From positions 12,245,625-12,309,624 of the forward strand of contig NC_049981.1 in the NCBI RefSeq assembly GCF_000003815.2: 64,000 nt of DNA, read 5' to 3'. Made by a program: the position numbers and the translations under genes. Below, piece by piece: positions 41,801 to 51,919 of the stretch. The first letter of the stretch is position 1. Every line of letters begins with the position of its first letter. Source of the stretch: Branchiostoma floridae. Lineage: Eukaryota > Chordata > Leptocardii > Amphioxiformes > Branchiostomatidae. The notes beneath the pieces are model-generated. The model was given only the letters and a program-made list of their open reading frames with translations. It had not been told where the DNA came from and did not search any database.

Positions 41801-44800
41801 TGACGTCAGGAGGTTTGACAGTTGCCGTGTAGTCGTACTCTTCTTCAGTTGGGAAGTCGTGAATCCGGACGTACACCTGCAGCTCCGTGTCGACGTCATC
41901 GACTGAGAATCGGAGCAGGGGCACCTGGCCTGCTTTTTCCGCGTACAAGGCGTGATACGTCATGTTGGTGTCATGGCTGGGAATCTTGTTCAATGGGAAT
42001 GACCTACGTGCAGCTTCACTGATTTTCGTGCCACAAGACGTTGTCGCAGTATCGTGGTCCTGTTCTTCAGTGTCAGCCTTGGTGCAAAATGCAACACCAG
42101 ATCGTAAGGTAACTGTGATGTTCGGTGTTGCAGCAGCGAGGGGCTGTCCTTCATTTTTCACATTATCAGTGGTGATTGCCACCATCACCACAGGTGAGGA
42201 TACTCGAGTTTTCTTTTCACTCCACACGAAAGGGTCATCGTCAAACGCAACGACCTGGGAGAACCACAAGATACCTGGTTAGTTAGTCTAGATAATCGCA
42301 ATCTTTGATGTGGTACAGCACTTACTACTCTTTCGAAACTGTAACAGTTCTTTCAAGTAATCACAGCTATAGCTATTATAGAAATATTTTTGAGCAATAT
42401 TGAAACTGGTAATAGGGCTAGTAGCATCTATTTAGCATGCCACTTGAAACTGGGTTGATTATACGTAGAGATAAAGGTGAGAATTTGCGACGAGCTAATT
42501 GTCTTTACACAAGTACAAAACAAAACGAAATGAAACTCACATCCCAATATACGGACCAAATATCTATTACTAAAATGCACATTTAAGAATTTCACAGAAA
42601 TAATATCTCATACCTTGATACTGGCATTCTGAGGAAGGCTGTCGCCCTTTGTGAGTATAATAGAGCCGATATCCTGATCGATAGGAACGGTACCGACATC
42701 AGGGATGGCCTTCATCACAGCCGTGAGCACGCCGTCAGACCGGATGTAAGTACTTCCTTCTATCCGCGCCATCTTTTGTAATGCCAACAGCTTGTCTGCT
42801 GCCGCCTCCAACAGGTTCAGCAAAGTCATGGTCTCCTCCTTCAGCTGCATTGAAAACCGAACAGTTGACTTATATGAATATTGTACATACATATACATAT
42901 ATGACATGAACATATGTTACAGACTTCATATATTTTTGGTTTGTCTTCATGAATTTATCATAAAAGCATCCAGTCATATAGTAAATATGTATTATTAATA
43001 AGCCATTCACCACCATTTACAAAAACCTAACGTTGAGCTAAACATCCTCTGCTTTAAGTTGAAAGAAAGAGAAGTATTTACGCGGGACTTTAGATGTTCT
43101 TGTTCCTTTTGCTTTTGCTCCAGTTGTTCTATTGGTGACATGTCGAGGGAATCAAAGTCTATCAGGTGTTTCACCTCATCGGTGACGCCAAGGTAAATGT
43201 CAAAGGTCGTCTCCATAGCAACAATCTCCCTGCTACTGCTCTGAGCTCGCAATATCGATGATGCCCCGTTAGTCACCTCTATATGTTGTGCAAATGGCAT
43301 AAAGTCAGATACGTGTCAAGATTATTGCCTTCTACAGGAAGGCTATGTTTTCAGGTGGTGGGTTTGTGTATGTAGGTCAACAGCATAATTTAGCATTATT
43401 ATGATTTAAGAATTTATGGATGTGTAGGAAAACGAACCTTTCAGAAGCTCCTTATGATCCTCCAGTGAACCTCTGAAGTTGTTTACCATGTCATCAAGAG
43501 TTCCGACAAGGACAGGAATCTCCTCCTGCAGTTTAAAAAATGTGAACACTGGTTGAAAAATGACAAAAAGTATTTATACATCCAAACAAAGTTGTTGAAT
43601 GTTTCTCGTGATGTCTACAGGGCGTATGGAATGTATTACCTCCATTAGAAAGGATGTCTGCGTTGAGGATTCTTGAGATGTCATGAAAACAGGAGGCTGA
43701 CGAGTTGACCGAGCTGTACTTGGTGTCAGCAGTGGGATTGTGGTCATGATCGACACGCGTTTGATGTGAATGTTCTCAGTTGTTTCAAAATCAACCCCTA
43801 CCAAGGAAAATTATTAAGTGAAAGTAAGGCATGACTGGAAAGTAGTCATAATGGCTCCACCTATAGTAACTTGTAATTTAATTTTTTTAAATCTTCAAGG
43901 ATGCATGCCATAAATATATGTGTCAAATTTCAACTCAATTGATAAAAAATAGCCTGCTATAAAGTCAATGGCATTACTTTTTGACTCATACCCAGAAGTA
44001 TGGAAGGTCAGCAAAGATGAAATCATGAACATCAAAAGGACTGGTGAATCCAGATAAGAAAATGATGATCTATCTACTTTCAACAACTCGTACATGTACA
44101 ATGAGTTACTCCTTCAGCACTAATTGGTTTTCTAGCACATGTAATAAAAAATCTATTTCATTGTTTACCTCCAAATACAAAAAGCGACGTCGTTGTCATT
44201 GTTGTCGTTCTTGTAGTAACCAAAGTTGAAGTGGATGTGTCCGTTGTTGTTGGAGTAGGAGATGCAGTCGACGCTGTAGACGTTGTGGTGAGTGATGTAG
44301 TTTGACCAATGCGTCCTGTTGTTGCTGTTGATGTTGTAAGTTCTTTGGGATAAGTAAGAAATACAATTACACTGGGAATTGAAAAACAAGCTCCAGTCTC
44401 ACTTACTTTCCAACACTAAGTAGTACTATTTAAAATAAAACAATTACAAGTTTTATCCGAGAAATTAAATAATGTTGGAAGGCAATGTTTGCACGAATTT
44501 GGACAAAATACATACGTTGACAGTCGTTCCCATCGCCTGTGAACCCGTCCAGACACACACAGCGGTAGGTCCCGACAGTGTTCACACAGAAGGCATTGAC
44601 GTCACAAGTCGCATCCCCACTTCTACATTCATCAATATCTGCAAGTAATTCATTAACTGATGTCATTGAACTGTCAACATACACAGACAACTAAATGGCT
44701 GTTACTTCTTGTAGCTACATAAACTCCAACACTTCAGATACTTAATTTTCATTGTCAAGTCTATCTTGAAGTTCATGTTGACTTGCTTCTAACGAGGACT

Positions 44801-47800
44801 AACCTTGGCAGCCACCTGACCCCATGACGTATCCAGTTGAACAGGCACAGTCGAAAAAGCCGTGACCGTTGATGCAATCGGCGTTGATGCCGCAGATGGT
44901 TGGATTCTCCAAACACTCGTCAATGTCTATCAAAAGCAACAAAATGCTTCGTTAAATCCTATTGAAAAAGAATTATTCCTGATACCTAGTCGATATTAGT
45001 TGTCACTGGGACTAAGACCGGGTGTTCGTTTAGCAACATTAGCCTGGATATCAACTTATATTTTTGAATGATTTTTTCCTGAGCAAATACTGATCCTAAA
45101 GGTCTAATTTTCTGCTAGAAGAAGCATGTGTATTTCTAAAATCTGGCAAAACCTGTTACCTCTGGCGTGCTTTGACCTGAAGTTAACCTCCATATTTCAG
45201 CTGACAGCTGAGCTGATACATTAGGACAGGGGATGAAATGCTGGTATCATGAAAATCTTTTGGCTGTAGCTCGTTAAAATGCTGAAGTTGACCTCCAGCT
45301 TTTTGAATCAAATGAACCTGACACATCCAGCTTTGCCATTGGGTTAAAGGCTTGAGGTTTTGAAATGTAGCTATAGGTAAATGTGTTTGTAGGTAATGAA
45401 ATGTATGTAAATGATTGTTTTGCATGGTTTAACTATGTATCGCATAGGGAATTACATTTGCTAGTCGCTAGCCAGTAGGTTTTGCAAAATTTACCGTCAC
45501 AGTTGTGGTCATCAGTATTCAAGCTGTACTCATGCCTACAGAGGCAGTGGTAGCTCCCAACAGTGTTGACACATGTCTGCTCACATCCTCCGTTTGATGA
45601 CGCACATTCGTCCACATCTATTCGTGAGGCAAAATTGGCGCATGACGTCACACTTTGATTATTTGAAATACACCAAGTTAGCTTTCCTTTTCAGCGCAAC
45701 TGAGGTTAATATGTGTATCAATTATCTATATATTGTAATGTACATTCACCAGAGGCCGAGCACGTATGAAGCCAATTTGTACAACACAAATATCAACTTC
45801 TATTTTCCACGGAAAAAGTGCAGTCCATATACAAATGACAGTTAATTACCACTGACATGACAATTTTTTGAGCAATATTGCTGACTACATTTGGATAATT
45901 CAATAAAATACTTAATTCCCTGTGATAATGAAAAAAAATTCCACACGTTTGAACGTCTACATTGTAGTTTAAAGGAATGTCTCATTTGCTACAATGAAAC
46001 TCTAATTTATCCTTGACATGGATAAAGATGTCCTACCAATAAAGTTATGTCCCGAGTAAATACTTCACTACAGGCACAACTGTAACTTCCTACAGTGTCA
46101 CGACTACAGCCATATCATCAGAGAGAAATTATTATATCATGTTATGTATATGTATGTATATATGTTCATTTACCTTCTTCTCACGGTAATGACCAGACCT
46201 TTGTCTAAAAAAAGCTTTATTTTAGATCGCAGCTTCAACGTTTCTCATACCTTCGCAAAAAATGCCCAACTCTGTCCATGATCCATTTGACGTGCATGAT
46301 CTGATTATTACATCACCGGAAATGACGTGATATCCCGGGGAACATGGGTAGGTGCAGTTCTCCCCCAGCAGATAAGGACAGTCACACACAGGTCCGGTAG
46401 TGTTGGCTTGTGTCGGGGGGTCAACACACACTCCAGAAAATCCACCTGATTAGACAAAGAAATGCTTAAAGTCAATGATTATCTTTTTTTACCGATTTTA
46501 ACATTCTACTGAATATTGATTTATATCCTGTCGCTTCATGTGCCATAACCCTTTCGCAAGAAATATTTTCAAAACCCTAACAACAACAGTCATAGTAACG
46601 AAGTAAAATAAGGCTTCACCCTGTGTGCAGTTGAACAGAAAGTCTCCGGGGACACCTCCAACCCTGTAGCCCACTCTACTCATGCCAGTCATAGGTTGAG
46701 GGTCTGTCGAGGTCAAGAATGGTTCCACCTCTCCCTCCTTGCCCATACTAAAACTCCCTCCTCTTGACCAGCAAATCCAGAACCTCCGAAACTCCTCAGC
46801 TGATGTGATATCTGAACAGTACAAAACTAGAGATACTAACAAATCTGGCGCACAAATGAAATGTACAAAAGGCATTGGGAATTCAAATTTATAGACAGAG
46901 AGGCCGTATGGATAAGAAAATCTACTTTTGTCATTGACCGTGATGGGGGTGGAGCTTATTATAATTAGCCATATTTGGGACCGCAGTCGTCTTGCTACCG
47001 AGATACTGGCAGCTTTGGAAAGTCGGTATTGCAAGTCGGCATTAACACCGAAAATCGATATTCAAATTATTCCTAACGGTACAAAATATAAAAACATGCA
47101 TCGTCGCATCACCTTGTTTCCAGGTTGTTGCTACCTTGGTTAGAACACCGTCGTCAAATCTGGAAATGCCGGATCTGCCATTCCTGATGTATATACGATA
47201 TTGGACGTCTTCAGGCGTGTGGAGGCGGATCTGAAACCACCCGATGGCACCCGTGCTGATCTTGATCTCAAAGATGAATGGTGACGAGGTGACCTCAGGG
47301 AGGTCATAGGTCAACTTGCGTGCAGGGTCAAGGTGTTTTGAAGTCGAACAAGATACTGAGTAGAGGTAATATGTCAAAGAGAATATTTAATATGCCCAAT
47401 TCCATGCAAAAATGGACTGATCCCAAATCATCCCTGTGGAAAAACAGAACATTCTAACATAGCTTCTGTAAGAATACGAAATATTGCAAAGTCACCTTAT
47501 GCAGTTCGAAATGGAGCCGTTTGGCGCCAGCTCCAGCGTGTTCTCGTGTTACTGTGCTCTAAGGGAGCACAATTAATTGGCATCGTAAATAGAAATGCGT
47601 CTAATAATCTAAAACGTTCAAGCTCAGGAGTATCAGATGCCATGCCGTTGCATAGCAACTAGTTGATACTTCTGTTTAAAAAACCCATCACGTTGTACAT
47701 ATTTTTACAACTCAATGTCATGACTAACATGTACCCGTGCAGTTATGTCCGTCTCCATCCAGTTTGAATCCGTCATTGCAGGAACAGATGTAACTGCCTA

Positions 47801-49984
47801 CAGTGTTGGTGCAGGTCTGGGCACAGCCACCGTTCAGAGTAGAACACTCGTTGATGTCTGAAAACAATAGAAACATAATGAATATGCTTAAAGCTGGAGG
47901 AGATTCCGTTACCGTTGGTTGATTATTTTTCAACATTCCATTGTTTTACTGTAGATGTACAATGTAAAGTGACATTTTAAAATGAAATAATAGATTTTTA
48001 TGTGGAGAACTCTTGCAAATGTTCTATTAGAACATGTTTAGTACCTTGTTCTTGGCAGAAAAAGTTCGTTTCAGTCCAAATCCCATTTGCCGTGCATGTT
48101 CTGGTTATTACATCACCGGAAATGACGTGATATCCCGGGGAACATGGGTAGGAGCAGCTCTCCCCCAGCAGATAAGGACAGTCACACACAGGTCCGGTAG
48201 TGTTGGCTTGAGTTGGTGGGTCAAAACATACCCCTGGATATCCATCTGAATAGACACAGAAATGTTAACTTAAAGGTCAATGATTACTTTTACTGAATTT
48301 CACCCCTTACCGAAGACTGATTCATATTATGTTTCTTTATATGTCATTAACCTTTCGCAAAAATATGATTGAAAAATTCTAACAACGATAGTCATAGTAA
48401 TGAAGCAAAATACTTCACCCCGTGTGCAGTTGAACAGAAAGTCTCCGGGAGCATCTCCAGCCCTGTAGCCGACTCGACTAATAACAGTGATAGGCTGAGG
48501 GTCTGTCCAGCTCATATAGGGTTCCACCTCTCCACCCCTGCCCACACCAAAACTCCCTCCTCTTGACCAGCAAATCCAGAACCTCCGAAACTCATCAGCT
48601 GATGTAATTTCTGTTACAAACGAAAGTTACTAACAAATTTGACATTTACTGACATATTTTAGGTGAAGGGAGCTTTAGGAAAGGTACATACAACGGAATG
48701 TGCGCTATACTTTATCTCGATGGAATGATTTCCATAGTCAATGCAGAAACTTCATATTTTTGTTGTAAATGATAGAGGCTTTATATTGGAGACATAAGCA
48801 GCTTGACAAAAGGCAAGTTCTCATAAATATGCGTTGTACTATTCCTATTCACCTAGCGACGGCAGTAGAACAAGTCAGTATTGTGACGTCCATCATTGAC
48901 AAAATCGATATTGAAAACCTAACTATTCGATATTCCCAACATACAAACAAGTGAATCATCGTATCACCTCGTTTCCAGCTTCTTGCTACGGTGCTGGTAA
49001 CTCCATCGGCTTTTTTGACAATCGTGGACCCGCGAGACCTGATTAATACACGGTAGTGGTCGTTGTCCTGCGTGTGGACACGGATTCGGCAGTACCCGGT
49101 GGTGCTGACCTTGACTTCAAAGATGAATGGTGATGAGGTGACCTCAGGGAGATCATAGGCTAGCGGGTCTGGAGGTTCAGAGTGTTTTGAAATCGAACAA
49201 GATGCTGGGTGGAGATAACAAGTTAGAGAAAACGTTAAGATTTATCTCACAAGTCCGTTTTTGAACTGGATCAGCTATATGTGATGTGTATACCTAAAAA
49301 TTAGACACAACCAATCGTTGTGGGTGAACTGGAGGTATCTTGAAAACCTGTGAGCTGCTGTGATGGCGTAATAGACATATGTCGATAGTTAAATGTGGTA
49401 CAACGTTACCGAGTAAGCTATGAGTTAAGACTGATTTGTTTTCGTTTTTTGCAATTGTGAGAAATAAATAGCCACATGCAGCTCAAGGTCGTTTACACCA
49501 TGGATACGCTAATAATACTGGCCAGTGCAAGAAGCGGGATGCCCTTATAGTGAGCTGTTGGAGAGGTTACCGCGTCCTTTAGTGTTTTCCAGTAGTCATC
49601 ATGAGTATCAGTCACAGCACCGAAGTTTTAAAACTTTACACATACATACATGTATATTTAATTTATTTCTCTAAAGAGTTGAATCATGCACAAAATATAC
49701 ATATAACTCAAATAATTCCTGATAATGCATAGAGAATCAACAAGCTATATATAGTATATTATTCTTACAATTATGTAAGAAAGGGTTCATTTGACTCTTT
49801 GGCTCTGCTTGCGCAGTTCATCGTACGGTTGATAACGCTGAAGGTACCATTTTTTCCCTGATATGGTCTATGAATAAATAATATGTCATGTCTGTTATTG
49901 CTAGACCACACCCTAACGACGCTTATGTTTACCTTTGTTATTAAATAAGAAAACGAAATAACACAAGGGTAGCACTGAAGACAT
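27355..49984 (-). CDS. PKD1-like receptor-channel with FAMeT, CCP, EGF, GPS, PLAT and polycystin channel (32 exons)
   Basis: Large membrane protein of the polycystin-1 family. Exons in reading order: 49933-49984, 48968-49204, 48419-48610, 48045-48245, 47735-47857, 47113-47355, 46620-46811, 46251-46445, 45495-45617, 44804-44926, 44516-44638, 44169-44342, 43640-43797, 43438-43525, 43082-43278, 42614-42844, 41678-42254, 41309-41487, 40596-40832, 40187-40438, 39591-39751, 38967-39056, 38296-38818, 37825-37975, 37322-37539, 36930-37104, 36403-36547, 31566-32059, 29933-30093, 28715-28969, 27661-27808, 27355-27521. The sum, 6585 nt, is in frame: 2194 aa. Every junction phase agrees. The start is the ATG of a short signal-peptide exon with a phase-1 donor fitting the first FAMeT exon. 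Eleven membrane segments follow the PKD1 plan. A function as adhesion-type sensor or cation channel is inferred from the family. Exon 1 is the least certain part. Confidence 0.87.
29350..29600. repeat. Degenerate AT-rich tandem repeat
   Basis: Recurring words like GAGATTTTTCGAAACAATCTTAAG at about 20-25 bp spacing, in the intron between exons 29 and 30 of the PKD1-like gene. Heavily diverged. Confidence 0.45.
33480..34900 (+). repeat. Tandem pair of about 720-bp repeats
   Basis: Two diverged direct copies, about 33480-34205 and 34205-34900. Shared landmarks: CTAACGGCGCAGCGAA / CTAACAGCGCAGCGAA, GAGAAGTAAGTGACTGCT, AGCCTTCT.AATAGTCTAAAATGC, a GC-rich block CGGCGGCCCCCGGAC, and AATTTCCCCTCA near the end. 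It lies in the large intron between exons 27 and 28 of the PKD1-like gene, and probably belongs to the same composite element as the next repeat. Confidence 0.7.
34860..35505 (+). repeat. Tandem repeat with about 162-bp period
   Basis: Four near copies starting with AAATTTCAGCTCATTTGGTT at about 34867, 35027, 35189 and 35350. Each carries ACCAGGGTACAGG, CAAAAGTGTCC, a TTGGTCAAAAA run and ACACCAAAAGTGTTAT. Long reading frames across it are products of the repeat, not a gene. Confidence 0.85.
35505..35655 (+). mobile_element. Repetitive-element tail with (GAAA)n and terminal hairpin
   Basis: Follows the 162-bp repeats: GAATTTCAGGTCATTCGG, GAAGATTTGACAGGAG, a run of GAAA units, then the hairpin ATATTTCACCATAC...GTATGGCTGAAATAT. 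The same tail is found at 3370-3540, so the repeats to its left and this tail likely make one long non-autonomous element. Confidence 0.5.
38967..40438 (-). CDS. Exons 20-22: PLAT domain
   Basis: Exons 40187-40438, 39591-39751, 38967-39056. Typical PLAT/LH2 features: [19 protein letters not shown], then [34 protein letters not shown], and the closing [13 protein letters not shown]. In PKD1 and relatives this intracellular domain lies between the first and second membrane segments, exactly as here. It is expected to bind lipid or regulatory proteins. Confidence 0.9.
40596..43797 (-). CDS. Exons 13-19: GAIN-like region, GPS and first membrane segment
   Basis: Exons 43640-43797, 43438-43525, 43082-43278, 42614-42844, 41678-42254, 41309-41487 and 40596-40832. 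The end shows the GPS pattern: [17 protein letters not shown], then [12 protein letters not shown]. The expected cleavage point is His-Leu followed by Thr/Ser/Cys; here the next residue is His, so self-cleavage is doubtful. TM1 follows ([19 protein letters not shown]). The upstream part has the beta-rich look of a GAIN domain, but that is judged mainly from position. Confidence 0.8.
44169..44926 (-). CDS. Exons 10-12: two EGF modules and a Thr/Ser-rich linker
   Basis: 44804-44926 ([13 protein letters not shown]) and 44516-44638 ([18 protein letters not shown]) are EGF modules of the calcium-binding type, 123 bp each like the other EGF exons. 44169-44342 codes about 57 residues that are mostly Thr and Ser ([28 protein letters not shown]), a likely O-glycosylated mucin-like stalk between the adhesion modules and the GAIN-like region. 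Confidence 0.85.
45495..47355 (-). CDS. Exons 6-9: second FAMeT-CCP-EGF cassette
   Basis: Repeats the order of the first cassette: 47113-47355 and 46620-46811 (FAMeT), 46251-46445 ([23 protein letters not shown]) and 45495-45617 ([19 protein letters not shown]). Long stretches of the CCP and FAMeT exons are near identical to the first cassette at protein and DNA level, pointing to a recent internal duplication of four phase-1 exons. In the FAMeT half the Trp seen in cassette 1 (SWTDPQP) is Ser (TSTDPQP). Confidence 0.85.
47735..49204 (-). CDS. Exons 2-5: first FAMeT-CCP-EGF cassette
   Basis: 48968-49204 and 48419-48610 code a farnesoic acid O-methyltransferase-like (FAMeT, Methyltransf_FA) domain, with [19 protein letters not shown] and [20 protein letters not shown] followed by [16 protein letters not shown]. 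This domain is found in many extracellular proteins without proven enzyme activity. 48045-48245 codes a CCP/sushi-like module ([20 protein letters not shown]). 47735-47857 codes an EGF module ([16 protein letters not shown]). All four exons begin and end in phase 1. Confidence 0.85.
49933..49984 (-). CDS. Signal-peptide exon of the PKD1-like gene
   Basis: Encodes [17 protein letters not shown] and one base, then GTAAAC. The hydrophobic stretch suits a signal peptide and the phase-1 donor joins the acceptor before 49204 to give Ala-Ser-Cys. The same segment recurs, degenerated, in the tandem array to its right. No transcript evidence; another first exon is possible. Confidence 0.6.
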
Positions 49985-50077
49985 TTGCTTCCAACCAGTG
50001 AAAAATTTTATCAGCATTTTTGAGAAAATATTATTTGCAGGTTTGAAGAAGAAATCTAAAATTTTTAGTTTACTGTG

Positions 50078-50111
50078 AGGTTTTGGACCTCTATGGAGAG
50101 GTCAATAACCC
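50078..50111. promoter_or_regulatory. Two inverted-repeat motifs upstream of the PKD1-like start codon
   Basis: AGGTTTTGGACCT at 50078-50090 and AGGTCAATAACCC at 50099-50111, about 95-125 bp upstream of the ATG on the minus strand. The second has one exact AGGTCA half-site and a diverged inverted half-site one base away (IR-1 spacing). They occupy the same place as the better preserved motif in each array unit. Confidence 0.45.
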
Positions 50112-51175
50112 TCCTTATCAAAAGATACTCTTTATCATATCATATGTCAATGATGTAGCTGTTCTGAACACAATGCCAAAATTTTTCCAACACAAATGAT
50201 TTTTATATATACTAGAGTATGGAACGTGTTAGACATGGCACTGCAATCTATTAAAGATAGAAACAGTCTAGATTGATAGAAACCTGGAAAAAAAGGAAGA
50301 AATATACATATCTTATTATTCGAGTATTCGATGAATAAAGAAATAAAAAGGTATGGAGGAGTTGGAAGAGTAGAGGGATTTTGCCGTATCTACGTACATA
50401 CGGGTAAGATTTGCGGTTAAAATTATTGTATCCAGAAAAAAGAGACGAAACTACACTTTATGTGCTAAAGGCGGTACTAGAAGACTAGATAATAAAAAAA
50501 TAGCTCTTTCTGATATCTATCTCGTAGATAAAATTTAGTTATCATATCGAAAGAACTGTATACAAACGATGCAACATGATATAGGGTTGAAGAAACAAAT
50601 ACATGAAGTTTGGTTGATTATACTAGCATTCACTTGTCGCTTGATGTAACCATAATACTACAGCTTGTTCCTGCGAGGGAATAATGCAAATTATGTATAT
50701 AAAAGGATTATGCTTTCCGTGTAAAATGATTTGCATATCAATGTGATCCAAGATGGTCGCGTAGTCTTCTGTCCTAAAATCTATTACTAAATCCACTAAA
50801 CATCTCCTTCAAAACCCACCATCAGCTTTTGTAGTGATTCAGGTACAAACGTAAGTATATAATTTTGTTTCACTGTAACTATTTCTATCGTTTTGACCTT
50901 TCATGCCGATATTTTCAGTCTCTGACGAAGAGGCAAACACACCATATTGGAATCATATCTTGAGATTTATCTTTTGCATTGTGTTGTAATATTGCTTATA
51001 CCGGTGGTGACTAGCTGAACTAACGTAGCAATATTTGTTAGTAATTCAGCAGGGACATTCTACTGTCATTCGGGGCACTGTCGTACTCGGCATTCCCAGG
51101 GCATTGTTTATGATAGTGTTGGCCTTAGCGGTGCTCCCGCTTCCTGCTACTATACCCAGATGGGAAAATGAATAA

Positions 51176-51522
51176 TGTAACGACTGTAAAGATAAACATA
51201 CGATTGAACATTTACTTCTGTATTGTAAAGACGTTGAAACATTTTGGAAAAAAGTTCTGTATCTGGTGGAACCGGTATACCAACCAGGACCTGGTACTAG
51301 ATGAAAATACGATTATCTACGGTGTGATGGAAGGCTTCCATCCTACTACCTCACTTTCACATTGTATATTCTGATGGCTAAATACTGTATCTATCTATGA
51401 TTTGTGAAAAACGTAAAGCCAAACTTTTTAGCCAAACGTATTTTAGGAACAGGTTAAATAACACTACAGAAATAGTCGAATACAATAAACAATGGCAATA
51501 CTTTAAAAGACAACAATCTTAG
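51176..51522 (+). pseudogene. Decayed LINE reverse transcriptase C-terminus
   Basis: Broken frame reading CNDCKDKHTIEHLLLYCKDV then ETFWKKV: the CxxC...H...C knuckle followed by FW that ends many L1/Tx1-type ORF2 proteins. After a frameshift it goes on with LDENTIIYGV, LYILMAKYCIYL, and EIVEYNKQWQYFKRQQS before TAG. At least two frameshifts and no upstream RT domain in the window, so it is a dead 5'-truncated copy. Confidence 0.65.
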
Positions 51523-51887
51523 TCAAACCATGAACACAACTTGAGCATAATTGCTTTTTATGTATTAACGTTATTATTATATTCTCTGTGCACTGTTATG
51601 TGAATGTTAATGAAGGTTGATTTAAGATTTTAAAATACAGGTCAAGAGCTGTTGACCTTCTTACAAATTTCTCTAGATGAGATAGAACTTGCAGAAATGG
51701 TCATATACGTGCCCATATACGTAAAGTCATTTGCATTAAATTAACAAAAGCTCTAAATATGTCATGGGGGAAAGAGGTCACCGAACTCTAGTTTTATTTC
51801 ATATCTATGTACATGTATATAACTCCCACCTCTCTCACGGGCACATTGAAAAGCGACAAGATAAGGCGCTATGTAACCCTGGGTATA

Positions 51888-51919
51888 AAACAAACAAACA
51901 AACAAACAAACAAACAAAC
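51888..51919 (+). repeat. (AAAC)n microsatellite, possible SINE tail
   Basis: About seven CAAA units. On the minus strand it adjoins sequence (51920-52080) with GGGCACGTCCGTCAGAAGGA that looks like an interspersed element; which class is unknown. Confidence 0.6.
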
